Shown here: positions 1 through 16,000 of the stretch, piece by piece
How positions within the stretch are numbered: position 1 is the first letter of the stretch
How the letters are laid out: each line of letters begins with the position of its first letter
Origin: Trachythela sp. YZ-2020
Lineage: Eukaryota > Cnidaria > Anthozoa > Malacalcyonacea > Clavulariidae
Assembly: GCA_016169945.1 (NCBI GenBank)
Contig: JADLSH010000174.1
Location: forward strand, 20,053-84,052
Length of the DNA stretch: 64,000 nt
Direction: 5' to 3'
Program-made: the position numbers and the translations under genes
The notes under the pieces: generated by a model
Told to the model about the DNA's origin: nothing
The model's database searches: none
Seen by the model: the letters and a program-made list of their open reading frames with translations, nothing else

Positions 1-3000
1 CCCACATAACCATATAAAGACATAAGCATATCACCCTATAACTACATAACCATATAACCACATGACCACGTAACCACATAACCATTAAGCCACAGAACCA
101 TTTAACCATATAACCATATAACCACATAAACATATAACCACATAACCACATAACCATTTTACCACCTAACCACATTACCATTAAAGCACATAACCATTAA
201 ACCATATAACCACATAAACATATAACGACATAACCATATAACCGCATAACCACATAATCACATAATCATTAAACCATATAACCACATAACCATTAAACCA
301 TTAAACCATATAACTATATAACCATATAACCACATAACCATATAACCATTAAACCATATAACCACATAACCACATAATCATATAACCATATAATCACATA
401 ACCATATGACCATATAACCACATAACCATATAAACATTAAACCATATAACCACATAACCACATAACCACATAACCACATAACCACATAACTACATAACAA
501 CATACCGACATAACCACATAACCACATAACCACATAACCACATAACCACCTAACCACATAACCATATAACCATTAAACCATATAACCACATAACCACATA
601 ACCATATAACCATATAACCATATAACCACATATCCACATAATCAGATAACCATTATCCCATATAACCACATAACCACATAACCGCATAACCATATAACCA
701 TATAAATACATAACCATATAACCATATAACAACATGACCATATAACCACATAACCATAACTATATAATCACATAACCATATAACCACATTACCACATAAC
801 CATATAACCACACAACCACATAACCACTTAAACACATAACCATTAAACCACATAACCATTAAACCACATAACCTTTAAACCATATACCCACATAACCATA
901 TAAAGATATAAGCATATCACCCTATAACTACATAACCATATAACCACATGACCACGTAACCACATAACCATTAAGCCACAGAACCATTTAACCATATAAC
1001 CACATAAACATATAACCACATAACCATTTTACCACCTAACCACATTACCATTAAAGCACATAACCATTAAACCATATAACCATATAACCACATAAACATA
1101 TAACGACATAACCATATAACCGCATAACCACATAATCACATAATCATTAAACCATATAACCACATAACCATATAACCATTAAACCATATAACCACATAAC
1201 CACATAACCATATAACCACATAACCACATAACCATATAACCATATAACCACATAACCACATAACCACATATAACCACATAACCACATAACCATATAACCA
1301 TATAACTACATAACCATATAACCATAACCACATAACCATATAACCAAATAACCACATAACCACATAACCACACAACCATATAACCATATAACCATATAAC
1401 CACATAACCACATAACCACATAACCACATAACCACATAACCACATAACCACATAACCACATAACCACCTAACCACATAACCATATAACCATTAAACCATA
1501 TAACCACATAACCACATAACCATATAACCATATAACCATATAACCACATATCCACATAATCAGATAACCATTATCCCATATAACCACATAACCACATAAC
1601 CGCATAACCATATAACCATATAAATACATAACCATATAACCATATAACAACATGACCATATAACCACATAACCACATAACTATATAATCACATAACCATA
1701 TAACCACATTACCACATAACCATATAACCACACAACCACATAACCACTTAAACACATAACCATTAAACCACATAACCATTAAACCACATAACCTTTAAAC
1801 CATATACCCACATAACCATATAAAGATATAAGCATATCACCCTATAACTACATAACCATATAACCACATGACCACGTAACCACATAACCATTAAGCCACA
1901 GAACCATTTAACCATATAACCACATAAACATATAACCACATAACCACATAACCATTTTACCATATAACCACATAACCATTAAACCATATAACCACATAAC
2001 CATATAACCATAAACCATATAACGACATAACCATATAACCACATAATCACATAATCATTAAACCATATAACCACATAACCACATAACCATATAACCATAT
2101 AACCACATAATCATATAACCATATAACCACATAACCATATAACCATTAAACCATATAACCACATAACCACATAACCATATAACCATATAACCACATAACC
2201 ACATAACCACATAACCACATAACCACATAACCATATAACCACATAACCATATAACCACTAAACCATATAACCACATAACCACATACCATATAACCATATA
2301 ACCACATAACCGTATAACCACATACCATATAACCATATAACCACGTAACCGTATAACCACATAACCACATAACCACATAACCATATAATCATATTAACCA
2401 CATAACCATATAACAACATGACCATATAACCATATAACCACATAACCATATAACCATTAAACCATATAACCACATAACCATATAACCATATAATCACATA
2501 ACCATATAACCACATAACCACATAAACACAAAACCATATAAAGACATAAGCATATCACCATATAACTACATAACCATATAAATAAACACATAACCATTAA
2601 GCCACATAACCATTTAACCATATAACCATATAACCACATAAACATATAACCACATACCCACATAACCATTTTACCACCTAACCACATAACCATTAAAGCA
2701 CATAACCAATAAACCATATAACCACATAAATATATATCGACATAACCATATAACCACATAACCACATAATCACATAATCATTAAACCATATAACCACATA
2801 ACCATTAAACCATTAAACCATATAACTATATAACCATATAACCACATAACCATATAACCATTAAACCATATAACCACATAACCACATAACCATATAACCA
2901 TATAATCACATAACCATATGACCATATAACCACATAACCATATAACCATTAAACCATATAACCACATAACCACATAACCACATAACCACATAACTACATA

Positions 3001-5588
3001 ACCACATAACCACATAACCATATAACCATATAACCACATAACCACATAACCATATAACCACATAACCACATAACCATATAACCATATAACCATATAACCA
3101 TATAACCACATAACCACATAACCATATAACCATATAACCATATAACCACATATCCACATAATCAGATAACCATTATCCCATATAACCACATAACCGCATA
3201 ACCATATAACCATATAAATACATAACCATATAACCATATAACAACATGACCATATAACCACATAACCACATAACCGCATAACCATATAACCATATAAATA
3301 CATAACCATATAACCATATAACAACATGACCATATAACCACATAACCACATAACTATATAATCACATAACCATATAACCACATAACCACATAACCACATA
3401 ACCACATAACCACATAACCACATAACCATCTAACCATTAAATCATATAACCATATAACGGCGACAAAATTAAACAATATAACCATATAAACATATAATCA
3501 TATATAACCATATAACCATATAACCATATAACCATATAACCATATAACCATATAACCATATAACCATATAACCATATAACCATATAACCACATGACCATA
3601 TAACCATATAACCACATAACCATATAACCATATAACCACATAACCATATAACCATTAAACCATATAACCACATAACCACATAACCACATAACCATATAAC
3701 CATATAACTACATAACCATATAACCATATAACCACATAACCATATAACCACATAACCATATAACCACATAACCACATAACCACATAACCACATAACGACA
3801 TAACCACATGACCACATAACCACATAACCATCTAACCATTAAACCATATAACCATATAACCACATAAATTAAACAATATAACCATATAACCATATAAACA
3901 TATAATCATATATAACCATATAACCATATAACAATATAACCATATAACCATATAACTTTATAACCATATAACCATATAACCATATAACCATATAACCACA
4001 TGACCATAAAACCATATAACCCCATAACCCCATAACCACATAATCACATAACCATTAAATTAAACCATATAACCACATAACCATATAAACATATAACTAC
4101 ATAACCATTTATCCACATAACCACATGACCATATAACCTTTAAACCATATAACCATATAACCACATAACGACATAACCACATAACCACATGACCACATAA
4201 CCACATAACCATCTAACCATTAAACCATATAACCACATAACGATTACACCATTAAACCATATAACCACATAACCATATAAAGATATAACCATATAACCAC
4301 ATAACCATATACCCACAAAACCACATAACCACATAACCATTAAACCAGATAATCATTATACCATATAACCACATAAACATATAAAGACATAACCATATAA
4401 CTACATAACCACATAATAACATAACCATCTAAACATTAAATCATATAACCATATAACGGTAACAAAATTAAACCATATAACCATATAAACATATAATCAT
4501 ATATAACCATATAACCATATAACAATATAACCATATAACCATATAACCATATAACCATATAACCATATAACCATATAACCATATAACCATATAACCATAT
4601 AACCATATAACCATATAACCATATAACAACATAACCATATAACCACATAACCACATAACCACATAACCATTAAATTGAACCATATAACCACATAACCACA
4701 AAACCATATCAACATATAACTACATAACCATATAACCACATAACCACATTACCATATAACCATTAAACCATATAACCATATAACCACATAACGACATAAC
4801 GACATAACCACATGACCACATAAACACATAACCATCTAACCATTAAACCATATAACCACATAACGATTACACCTTTAAATCATATAACCACATAACCACA
4901 TAACCATATAACCGTATAACCATATAACCACATAACCGCATAACCATATAACCATTAAACCATATAACCACATAACCACATAACCATATAACCACATAAC
5001 CATATAACCACATAACCACATAACCACATAACCACATAACCACATAACCACATAACCACATAACCACCTAACCACATAACCATATAACCATTAAACCATA
5101 TAACCACATAACCACATAAACATATAACCATATAACCATATAACCACATATCCACATAATCAGATAACCATTATCCCATATAACCACATAACCGCATAAC
5201 CATATAACCATATAAATACATAACCATATAACCATATAACAACATGACCATATAACCACATAACCATATAACCATATAACCATATAAATACATAACCATA
5301 TAACCATATAACAACATGACCATATAACCACATAACCACATAACTATATAATCACATAACCGTACAACCACATTACCACATAACGACATAACGACATGAC
5401 CACATAACCACATAACTATCTAACCATTAAATCACATAACCATATAACGGCAACAAAATTAAACAATATAACCATATAAACATATAATCATATATAACCA
5501 TACAACCATATAACAATATAACCATATAACCATACAACCATATAACCATATAACCATATAACCATATAACCATATAACCATATAACCA
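1..5588. repeat. Octamer satellite S1, block a
   Basis: Tandem array of an 8-bp unit, CCAYATAA, read on the plus strand (mostly CCACATAA and CCATATAA, with interspersed CCATTAAA, CCACATGA and similar variants). Variants are not random: a segment starting CCCACATAACC with the downstream variants GCATATCACC and CCACAGAACC recurs at 1, 887 and 1,807, giving a higher-order period of about 0.89-0.92 kb. A second marker, ACGG followed by (C/T)(A/G)ACAAAATT, recurs at 3,457, 4,456 and 5,447. The minus strand is free of stops in all three frames because 8 is not a multiple of 3 and TTATRTGG contains no stop; the plus strand has TAA in every frame. I see no gene here. The block ends abruptly at the LINE-1 insertion. 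Confidence 0.95.
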
Positions 5589-5589
5589 T

Positions 5590-5610
5590 TCAATCAATCA
5601 ATCATTTATT
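5590..5610 (-). other. LINE-1 3' terminus: poly(A) signal and tetranucleotide tail
   Basis: On the minus strand AATAAA (5,605-5,610) is followed immediately by about three copies of TGAT, after which satellite begins. A short tandem-repeat tail in place of poly(A) is typical of CR1/L2-type LINEs and is thought to form during target-primed reverse transcription. This fixes the 3' end and orientation of the element. Confidence 0.75.
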
Positions 5611-5910
5611 TGCCACAACACAACAAGAATATAGATATTTACATTAATTATAATTTGAATATCAATGCTGAGCAGTAGCGAGAAGACCTCAAGAAGCTAA
5701 AAGGCTTATATTAAGAGGCCATCTCGTCAACTAAAATAATTTTTATAATAAGTAAATTTAGAGAAGAGGAGGCCCAATGGCAGTAGTCATGAGACCCCCT
5801 AGTTCACTGTGATAATTCAAAATAAGACCATATCTTTGTTCAAGTTCAAAACACACATACATTACTACATAATATACAAGTTAATAACTAAAACATGTCG
5901 ATTTCGACGT

Positions 5911-7620
5911 CTATGCGACATTATAATTTCCAAGTAGGAAAATGCGTAATTGATTCTTGAAAGAGGAAATAGTGATTTTAGCCGTAATATGTGGTGGAAA
6001 AGAATTCCATGTATTCGGACCAACAGAAAGAATAGTGAATTTCTTTATGTTTGTCCGACACGCGTGAGATCTGTAATTTGTAGCCGATCTGGTGTTATAA
6101 CTATGTACTTGATTGTTTGTGATAAATAAGTTATCAAAACATTCAGGTAACAAGTGATGGTGGTATTTAAACATAAATGTACCTATGTAAAAGGAATTCA
6201 ATTTAAATATATCTAATATTTTTAACTGATAGAATAACGGAGAGGAGTGAGCACGGTAGTCAGAGTTCGTCAGAGCTCTTACAACCCGTTTTTGTAGAAG
6301 ATAAATTCTGTTTAGATTAGTTACATAAGTAGAGGACCATACAATATTACAATAGGTTAGATAAGGATATATAAGAGTATAATATAAGCATAACTTAGTT
6401 GTAGGTGATAAAAGATGGCGAGACCTGTAGATAATTCCAACAGATTTCGCCATCTTTTTACAAATATTATTTATGTGAATCTTCCACGATAAATTCTCAT
6501 CAATGTATACACCTAAGAATTTGATACATTGCTTCTGGATTAAGGTTTGATTGTCGTACTGAGACATAAATTTATATTTAATTTTCTTTGTCTTGGCCGA
6601 AAGATAACATAATTAGTTTTACTAATGTTTACAGATAATTTGTTTGATTTCATCCAAACATCTAGGTTTGCCAGTTCACGATTTAAGATAATCTCGAGAT
6701 TTTTAATGTCCAGATGTGAATAATATACACTAGTGTCATCCGCAAAAAGAAACGATTTAGCCAAATCCAATGCATTTGGAAGATCATTTATATATAAAAT
6801 AAAGAGTAACGGACCTAGTATTGATCCCTGAGGTACTCCACATTTTATTTTATTGAAAGACGAGCAAGTGTATCTAAATTGGACAAATTGCTCACGATTT
6901 AACAAATAGCTTCTGATCCACTGCAAGGCCACACCTCGGATACCATAGTACTCCAATTTTGAAAGTAAAACTTGGTGGTCTAGCGTATCAAAAGCTTTCG
7001 AAAGATCAATAAATACACCAGCAGCTATATGACCTCGGTCGATGTCCGATGCAATATTGTTAACTAATGAAATAAGCGAATGGGAAGTAGAGTGCTTACT
7101 ACGGAAACCAAACTGAAATTTATATAAGATTTCATGACGTTCAATGAATGAGATTAGTCTTTTTTGCATGACTTTTTCAAAAAACTTTGAGAAGTTAGTT
7201 AGGAGTGATATAGGTCTGTAATTTGTGAAAGAATTTTGTTCTCCAGTTTTAAAAACTGGGATTATTTTAGCAATCTTCAATTTATTTGGAAATATTCCCG
7301 TAGACAAAGAAACATTTATAATATTTGCAAGTGGTTCGGCAAGTAGGTCGAAAGATCGTTTTATAACATACATAGAAATATTATCATAACCAGGGGATTT
7401 TCCTGTCTTAAATAAATTGCAGATCTCCTGCAGTTCATTTGCATTTGTAGGGCGAAGGAAAATCGATTTATTGCAACCTGAATTTAAGAAGGAGTGAAAG
7501 GAAATGTTAGTGTTGGGAATTTTTCTTGCAAGGTCTGGCCCGACATTCGTAAAATATTTACAGAATGAGTTGGCTATATCTGAAGGATCAGATAAGATAT
7601 TATTACCTGATTTGAATGAA
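5911..7620 (-). pseudogene. LINE-1 ORF2, reverse transcriptase half (frameshifted)
   Basis: Reverse transcriptase (RT) and C-terminal domain of the ORF2 protein, which copies the element RNA at a nicked target. Visible motifs in order: NYRPISLL, FQFGFRSKHST, motif A FIDLSKAFDTLDH, GVPQGSILGPLLF, and the catalytic FADD box (codons at 6,735-6,746). Then come LSVNISKT, FLGVYIDENLSW (thumb) and a C-terminal WNSFP block typical of CR1-like ORF2. The frame is broken once, in the TTTT run at about 6,582-6,585: residues up to VIFRPRQRK read in one frame and QYDNQTL…FLGVYID in the next. Translation stops at 5,911. All key RT residues are present, so only the frame is damaged. The 5' boundary given here is the frameshift at the GGGG run near 7,621 that separates it from the endonuclease and linker part. 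Confidence 0.9.
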
Positions 7621-8972
7621 GGGGAACGATGGTCTCGCCTTGCGTTTATTAATGACTTCATTTATTAGTCTCCAAGTTGCTTTGTGATTATTCTTCACTT
7701 CCTCAAATTTTTCCTCATAATATTGTTTTTTAGCTATCTTAATTAAATGAGTCAACTTATTTTTATATTTTTTATAACGGGATTCGCGCAACAAGTTTTG
7801 TGACGTAAGGAATTTTTTGTATAGCTTATTTTTTTTCCTAATAGAGGTTAATAATGCTTTTGTCATCCAAGGTGCTAAAGAATTATTATATTTTTTAGTT
7901 TTAATTATTTTAATTGGAAAGTTTTGATCATATATTTTTAAAAACTCAATTGAGAAAGCGTTGTATGATTCATTTGGGTCTGTGTCTACAAGAAGACTAG
8001 ACCAGTTTAAGTGAGTTAGATGTGTGCGAAAGTTAATTATATTGTTTTCACTAAAGTCTCGGACAACGGTCTTCTCGCAGCATTGGCTTGGTATAGTTTC
8101 GTTAAGTATGAAGGCCAAGACGGGTAAGTGATCAGATGCATCATTTATAAGAATGCCACTTAATAAAGTCTGTGTTAAATGATTAGTAAAAATATTGTCA
8201 ATTAGTGTTGCAGAGTGTGCAGTGATTCGTGTCGGTCGATTTATGAGGGGGTAAAACATATGCGAGAAAAGGCTATCGACAAATTCTTGAGTGGGAGCAT
8301 GTTCATTTAAGCGGAACATGTCTATGTTGTAATCACCCATTATATAACAGTGCTTATCATATTTTGAAACGTTTATGAGGATTTGGTTGAACTTTTCCAA
8401 AAATAACGGTAGATGTTGATTTGGTGGTCGATAGACTGTACCTACTATAATGTTTTTCCCATTAGGGACATTGATTTCAACAAATAACGACTCAATTACA
8501 TCAGGATCGGAAAAATTAGATTCTGGAAGTACTTTATATTCAAAATCATTCTGCAAATATAAGCCAACACCACCACCGGGTTTGGTAGTTCTATGGTTGG
8601 ATAAAAACTGTATCCAGGGAGATTAACTAAGTCTTGTGTAGTGTCGTTTAACCAAGTTTCAGATATACCTATCACTGAGAAAGATTGGTGCATATTTGCG
8701 ACCAGGGATTTTATATCGTCAAGCTTGCCGAGTAAGCTCCGAATGTTAACATGAAAGACTGAAAACCCTAAAATTGATTGTTTAGATTTAAATATTGCGT
8801 TGACTTCGTCCTGGACCATATAACTGCTAGTAGGAGGGCGCATCGAAAAATTGACATCAGGGTCTACATTATCTAATAAATCACCGATATGGGATTGATT
8901 AATTGGATTAAACAGTAGCGTGTCGAGGCGATCAACATCATAATGCAGAGGACCATGGGCCATTTCATGCAT
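7621..8972 (-). pseudogene. LINE-1 ORF2, N-terminus, APE endonuclease and linker (frameshifted)
   Basis: N-terminal half of ORF2. The ATG at 8,970-8,972 begins a leader of about 70 residues, followed by the endonuclease/exonuclease/phosphatase fold that nicks target DNA. Catalytic-type motifs are visible: HVNIRSL (Asn), ISETWLN (Glu), then GTVYRPP, GDYNID and SDHLPVL. A linker rich in Lys and Tyr follows (RKKNKLYKKFL, KKQYYEEKF, ATWRLINEVI), as in other CR1-like proteins just before the RT. One base appears to be missing in the TT run at about 8,597-8,598: PGYSFYP is read in one frame and HRTTKPGGGVGLYL in the next. A second shift lies in the GGGG run at 7,621-7,624, after NKRKARPSF. ORF2 follows ORF1 with about 130 nt between the ORF1 stop and this ATG. 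Confidence 0.88.
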
Positions 8973-9103
8973 TACTGCGTTAAAAGAGCAATCGTCTAAG
9001 TGGTAAAGGGAAGGGCGATTAGGAAGTTATCGTTTACATTGTAAGCCATATTTAATTGTAATATACTAAATGACTAAATAAATGTATAAGCAATGTATAT
9101 TAC

Positions 9104-9943
9104 TTATCTCTCGTCAGTTTGCATTCTGGCTAGATCTGCCAGACTGTGAATGCGGATAGCCTCGGTGTCTTCAGATTTTCTGAGATAGATCTGGGAATTT
9201 TTCACCCAACAAAACTTGAATTTTAACTGCCCTTGCAGACGCTTCGCCTCATAGTGGAGATTCTGCGCTTTTGGTGTAAGATGTTCCACAACGAGTATCC
9301 TAGATAAATCGGTGTTAGGTGGAAGGCCAATATTTGCAGGATTCACGTTGGGTGCTTCTTTCCGATTGTCCATAACTTGGTTCTTTATAAGTTTACGGAC
9401 AAATTTGCAGATGATGGGTCTCGAACCAGCCGAGGCGTTTCGCATTTGAATCCGATGGGCGATGTCGATGTCGTAATCTTTTACTTGTACACCCATCTCT
9501 TTGAAAAGACTAATGCACAAGTTTGTAGATTCACTCGCCGATTCGTTTTTTCTTTGACCGCTTTGTTCGTATAACTCTGGGAGACCAAGTATCTTTACGT
9601 TATACTGGTAACTGTATGCTTGCATTGCTTCTATAGCATCCGAGACTTCGCTTGAACGGGCAGCCAGGTCTTCGAGGCATTTGTTGAGATGATTGAACTG
9701 TTTCTCGGCCGTTGAGCGGAAGCGACTAAAGTCGTCATATTCGTTGCTCAGAAAGTCAAGGCTTTTAGCAGTTTCAGCATCTGGACTGGGAGAGGAAGTT
9801 CTCATGTTAGCGTTAGGTACCTTTTCTAGCTGCACCATGGTATCTTTTTGAAAAGTTTTGAATTCTCCTCTCAGTAGATTGAGTTGACTTATCAAGGAGT
9901 CATTTTGCTTTTTAAGAGACTTACATGTAACTGTCTCTGGCAT
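9104..9943 (-). CDS. LINE-1 ORF1 protein (coiled coil plus RRM-like nucleic-acid-binding protein)
   Basis: Intact 279-codon frame. In L1- and CR1-type elements ORF1p binds element RNA and acts as a chaperone in the ribonucleoprotein particle. Residues about 5-40 and 60-110 are heptad-like and charged (KSLKKQNDSLISQLNLL; EKQFNHLNKCLEDLA), suggesting coiled coils. Residues about 113-195 look like the RRM-type domain of the transposase_22/L1 ORF1 family (NVKILGLPE, DIDIAHRI, RPIICKFVR), and about 215-260 like its C-terminal domain (LTPKAQNLHYEAKRL, WVKNSQIYLRK). I chose the ATG at 9,941-9,943 (MPETVTCKS): the frame stays open 53 codons further upstream, but that part runs through the leader into the satellite and gives a satellite-like peptide. 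Unlike ORF2 it has no visible lesion. Confidence 0.85.
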   Translation of the reverse strand: MPETVTCKSLKKQNDSLISQLNLLRGEFKTFQKDTMVQLEKVPNANMRTSSPSPDAETAKSLDFLSNEYDDFSRFRSTAEKQFNHLNKCLEDLAARSSEVSDAIEAMQAYSYQYNVKILGLPELYEQSGQRKNESASESTNLCISLFKEMGVQVKDYDIDIAHRIQMRNASAGSRPIICKFVRKLIKNQVMDNRKEAPNVNPANIGLPPNTDLSRILVVEHLTPKAQNLHYEAKRLQGQLKFKFCWVKNSQIYLRKSEDTEAIRIHSLADLARMQTDER

Positions 9944-10040
9944 TTTCGAAATATTTATGCAAACACCAAGCAATATTTCGGTTGAATACACGGAGCATAA
10001 AATATACGTCTTGTACGTAAGACTACATGTACCACACTTT

Positions 10041-13000
10041 CCATATAACCCCATAATCCCATAAAACCATATAACCCCATAATCCCATAACCACATAATC
10101 ACATAACCATTAAATTAAACCATATAACCACATAACCACATAAACGCATAACCATATAATCATATAAATACATAACCATATAACCATATAACAACATGAC
10201 CATATAACCACATAACCACATAACTATATAATCACATAACCGTATAACCACATTACCACATAACGACATAACGACATGACCACATAACCACATAACTATC
10301 CAACCATTAAATCATATAACCATATAACGGCAACAAAATTAAACAATATAACCATATAAACATATAATCATATATAACCATACAACCATATAACAATATA
10401 ACCATATAACCATATAACTTTATAACCATATAACCATATAACCATATAACCATATAACCACATGACCATAAAACCATATAACCCCATAACCCCATAACCA
10501 CATAATCACATAACCATTAAATTAAACCATATAACTACATAACCACAAAACCATATAAACATATAACTACATAACCATATAACCACATAACCACATAACC
10601 ATACAACCATATAACCAAATAGCCATATAACCCATACATAACCATTATAACCACATAACCACATAACCACATAACCACATAACCATCTAACCATTAAACC
10701 ATATAACCACATAACGATTACACCATTAAACCATATAACCACATAACCATATAAAGACATAACCATATAACCACATAACCATATACCCACAAAACCACAT
10801 AACCACATAACCATTAAACCACATAATCATTATACCATATAACCACATAAACATATAAAGACATAACCATATAACTACATAACAACATAATAACATAACC
10901 ATCTAAATATTAAATCATATAACCATATAACGGTAACAAAATTAAACCATATAACCATATAAACATATAATCATATATAACCATATAACCATATAACCAT
11001 ATAACCATATAACCATATAACCATATAACCATATAACCATATAACCATATAACCATATAACCATATAACCATATAACCATATAACAACATGAACATATAA
11101 CCATATAACCACATAACCACATAACCACATAACCATTAAATTGAACCATATAACCACATAACCACAAAACCATATAAACATATAACTACATAACCATATA
11201 ACCACATAACCACATGACCATATAACCATTAAACCATATAACCATATAACCACATAACGACATAACGACATAACCACATGACCACATAACCACATAACCA
11301 TCTAACCATTAAACCATATAACCACATAACGATTACACCATTAAACCATATAACCACATAACCACATAACCATATAACCGTATAACCATATAACCACATA
11401 ACCACATAACCATATAACCATTAAACCATATAACCACATAACGATTACACCATTAAACCACATAACCATATAAACTTATAATCATATTTAACCATATAAT
11501 CACATAACCACATAACCACATAACCATTAAACCATATAACCACATAACCACATAACCATATAACCATATAACCGTATAACCAAATAATCACATTATCAGA
11601 TAACCATTAAACCATATAACCACATAACCACAAAACCATATAAGCATATAACCATATAATCACATAACCATATAACCACATACCCACATAACCACATAAA
11701 CACATAACCATTAAAACATATAACCATTAAACCAGATAACCACATAACCCTATAACGACATAAGCATATCACCATATCACCATATAACTACATAATCATA
11801 TAACCATATAACCACATAACCACATAACCACATAAACAAATAACCATTAAACCACATAACCATTAAACCATATAACCACATAACCACATAAACGTATAAC
11901 CACATAACCATTTTACCACCTAAACACATAACCACATAACCATTGAACCACATAACCATTAAACCATATTAGCACATAAACATATAACGACATAACCATA
12001 TAACCACCTAACCACACAACCACATAATCATTAAACCATTTAACCACATAACCATTAAACCATTAAACCATATAACTATATAACTATATAACCATATAAT
12101 CATATAACCATATAATCACATAACAATACACACTCATAACCACATAACCACATAGCCACATAACCATATAACCGTATAACCATATAACCATATAACCACA
12201 TAACCATTAAACGATATAACCATATAAACTTACAACCACATAACCACATAACCATATAACCACATAACCATACAACCATTAAACCACATAACCACATAAC
12301 CATATAACCACATAACCATATAACCACATAACCATATAACCATTAAACCACATAACCAATAAACCATATACCCTTATAAACACGTAACAATATAAAAATT
12401 AAACCATATAACCACATAACCACATAACCATATAACTACATAACCACATAACCGTATAACCACATAACCACATAACCATTAAACCACATAACTATTAAAC
12501 CATATAACCACATAACCGTGTAATGACATAACCATATAACCACATACCACATATTCACATAACCACATAACCATTAAACCACTTAACCATTAAACCATAT
12601 AACCACATAACCACATAACCACATAACGACATAACGACATAACGACATGACCACATAACCACATAACTATCTAACCATTAAACCATATAACCACATAACG
12701 ATTACACCATTAAACCATATAACCACATAGCCACATAACCATATAACCGTATAACCATATAACCACATAACTACATAATCAGATAACCATTAAACCACAT
12801 AACCACATGACCATATAACCATTAAACCACATAACCATATAACCACATAACCATATAGCCACATAACCATATAACCATTAAACCATATAACCACATAACC
12901 ACGTAGCTATATAATCACATAACCATATAACCATATTACAACATAACCATATAATCACACAACCATATAACCACTTAACCACATAACCATTAAACCACAT

Positions 13001-16000
13001 AACCACTAAACCACATAACCTTTAAACCATATAACCACATAACAATATAAAGACATAAGCCTATCACCATATAACTACATAACCATATAATCATATAACC
13101 ACATAACCACATAACCATTAAGCCACATAACCATTTAACCATATAACCATATAACCACATAAACATATAACCACATAACCACATAACCATTTTACCACCT
13201 AACCACATTACCATTAAAGCACATAACCATTAAACCATATAACCACATAAACATATAACGACATAACCATATAACCGCATAACCACATAATCACATAATC
13301 ATTAAACCATATAACCACATAACCATATAACCATTAAACCATATAACCACATAACCACATAACCATATAACCATATAATCACATAACCATATGACCATAT
13401 AACCACATAACCATATAACCATTAAACCATATAACCACATAACCACATAACCACATAACCACATAACATAACCACATAACCACATAACCACATAACCACA
13501 TAACCACATAACCACATAACCACATAACCACATAACAACATACCATAACCACATAACCACATAACCACATAACCACATAACCACATAACCACATAACCAC
13601 ATAACCATATAACCATTAAACCATATAACCACATAACCACATAACCATATAACCATATAACCATATAACCACATAACCACATAACCACATAACCATATAA
13701 CCATTAAACCATATAACCACATAACCACATAACCACATAACCATAACCACATAACCATATAACCATTAAACCACATAACCACATAACCACATAACCATAT
13801 AACCATATAACCATATAACCACATAACCACATAATCAGATAACCATTATCCCATATAACCACATAACCACATAACCATATAACCATATAAATACATAACC
13901 ATATAACCACATAACAACATGACCATATAACCACATAACCACATAACCGCATAAACCATATAACCATATAAATACATAACCATATAACCATATAACCACA
14001 TAACCATATAACCACATAACCACATAACTACATAACCACATAACCATATAAAGACATAAGCATATCACCATATAACTACATAACCATATAATCATATAAC
14101 CACATAACCACATAACCATTTCATCATATAACCATATAACCACATAAACATATAACCACATACCCACATAACCATATAACCACATAACCATTAAAGCACA
14201 TAACCATTAAACCATATAACCACATAAATATATAACGACATAACCATATAACCACATAACCACATAATCACATAATCATTAAACCATAAAACCATTAAAT
14301 CATTAAACCATATAACTATATAACCATATAACCACATAACCATATAATCATTAAACCATATAACCACATAACCACATAACCATATAACCATATAATCACA
14401 TAACCATATAACCACATAATCACATAACCATATAACCATTATACCACATAACCACATAACCGCATAACCACATAAACACATAACCACATAACCACATAAC
14501 CACATAACCACATAACCACATAACCATATAACCATTAAACCATATAACCACATAACCACATAACCATATAACAATATAACCACATATCCACATAATCAGA
14601 TAACCATTATCCCATATAACCACATAACCACATAACCACATAACCATATAACCACATAAACACATAACCATTAAACCACATAACCATTATACCATTAAAC
14701 CATTAAACCATATACCCACATAACCATATAAGGACATAAGCATATCACCATAACACCATATAACTACATAATCATATAACCATATAACCATATAACCACA
14801 TAACCACATAACCACATAAACACATAACCACATAACCACATAACCACATAACCACATAACCACATAACCATATAACCATTAAACCATATAACCACATAAC
14901 CACATAACCATATAACCATATAACAATATAACCACATATCCACATAATCAGATAACCATTATCCCATATAACCAAATAACCGATAACCATATAAATACAT
15001 AACCATATAACCACATTACCACATGACCATATAACCATTAAACCACATAACCATATAACCACATGACCATATAACCACATAACCATATAACCATTAAACC
15101 ATATAACCACATAACCACATAACCATACAACCATAAAACCATATAATCATATAACCATATAACCACATAACCACAAAACCATATAACCACATAACCACAT
15201 AACGACATAAACACATAACCATTAAACCATATAACCATTAAACCATATAACCACATAACCATATAAAGCCATAACCATATAACCACATAACCACATAACC
15301 ACATAACCATTAAACCACATAATCATTATACCATATAACCACATAAACATATAAAGACATAACCATATAACTACATAACAACATAATAACATAACCATCT
15401 AACCATTAAATCATATAACCATATAACGGCAACAAAATTAAACCATATAACCATATAAACATATAATCATATATAACCATATAACCATATAACAATATAA
15501 CCATATAACCATATAACCATATAACTTTATAACCATATAACCATATAACCGATAACCATATAAATACATAACCATATAACCACATAACCACATAACCATA
15601 TAACCATTAAACCACATAACCATATAACCACATAACCATATAACCACATAACCATATAACCATTAAACCATATAACCACATAACCACATAACCACATAAC
15701 CATATAACCATATAACCATATAACCATATAACCATATAACCACATAACCACATAACCATATAACCACATAACCACATAACCACATAACGACATAAACACA
15801 TAACCATTAAACCATATAACCATTAAACCATATAACCACATAACCATATAAAGCCATAACCATATAACCACATAACCATATACCCACAAAACCACATAAC
15901 CACATAACCATTAAACCACATAATCATTATACCATATAACCACATAAACATATAAAGACATAACCATATAACTACATAACAACATAATAACATAACCATC

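Larger units (their letters stand above)
5589..10040 (-). mobile_element. LINE-1: near full-length APE-type non-LTR retrotransposon (CR1/L2-like)
   Basis: A minus-strand element of about 4.45 kb inserted in S1. Reading 5' to 3' (right to left) it has a short leader of about 100 nt, ORF1 (coiled coil plus RRM-like domain), ORF2 (APE endonuclease then reverse transcriptase) and a 3' UTR ending in AATAAA and a TGAT tetranucleotide tail. Two ORFs, an APE-type endonuclease and a microsatellite tail fit the CR1/L2 group of LINEs; clade assignment within it would need a phylogeny. Satellite resumes directly on both sides (…ACCATT at the left, CCATATAACCCC at the right). No target-site duplication can be recognised, though the repetitive flanks limit resolution. 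ORF1 is open; ORF2 carries three single-base frameshifts, each in a short homopolymer. Confidence 0.93.

Noticed and set aside
1..5588. Telomeric repeat
   Set aside because: CCAYATAA does not match TTAGGG/CCCTAA or other standard telomere units, and the array is internal with interspersed LINEs.
9377..9574. Plus-strand frame of 65 codons inside LINE-1
   Set aside because: It is antisense to the well-supported ORF1 and has no features of its own.
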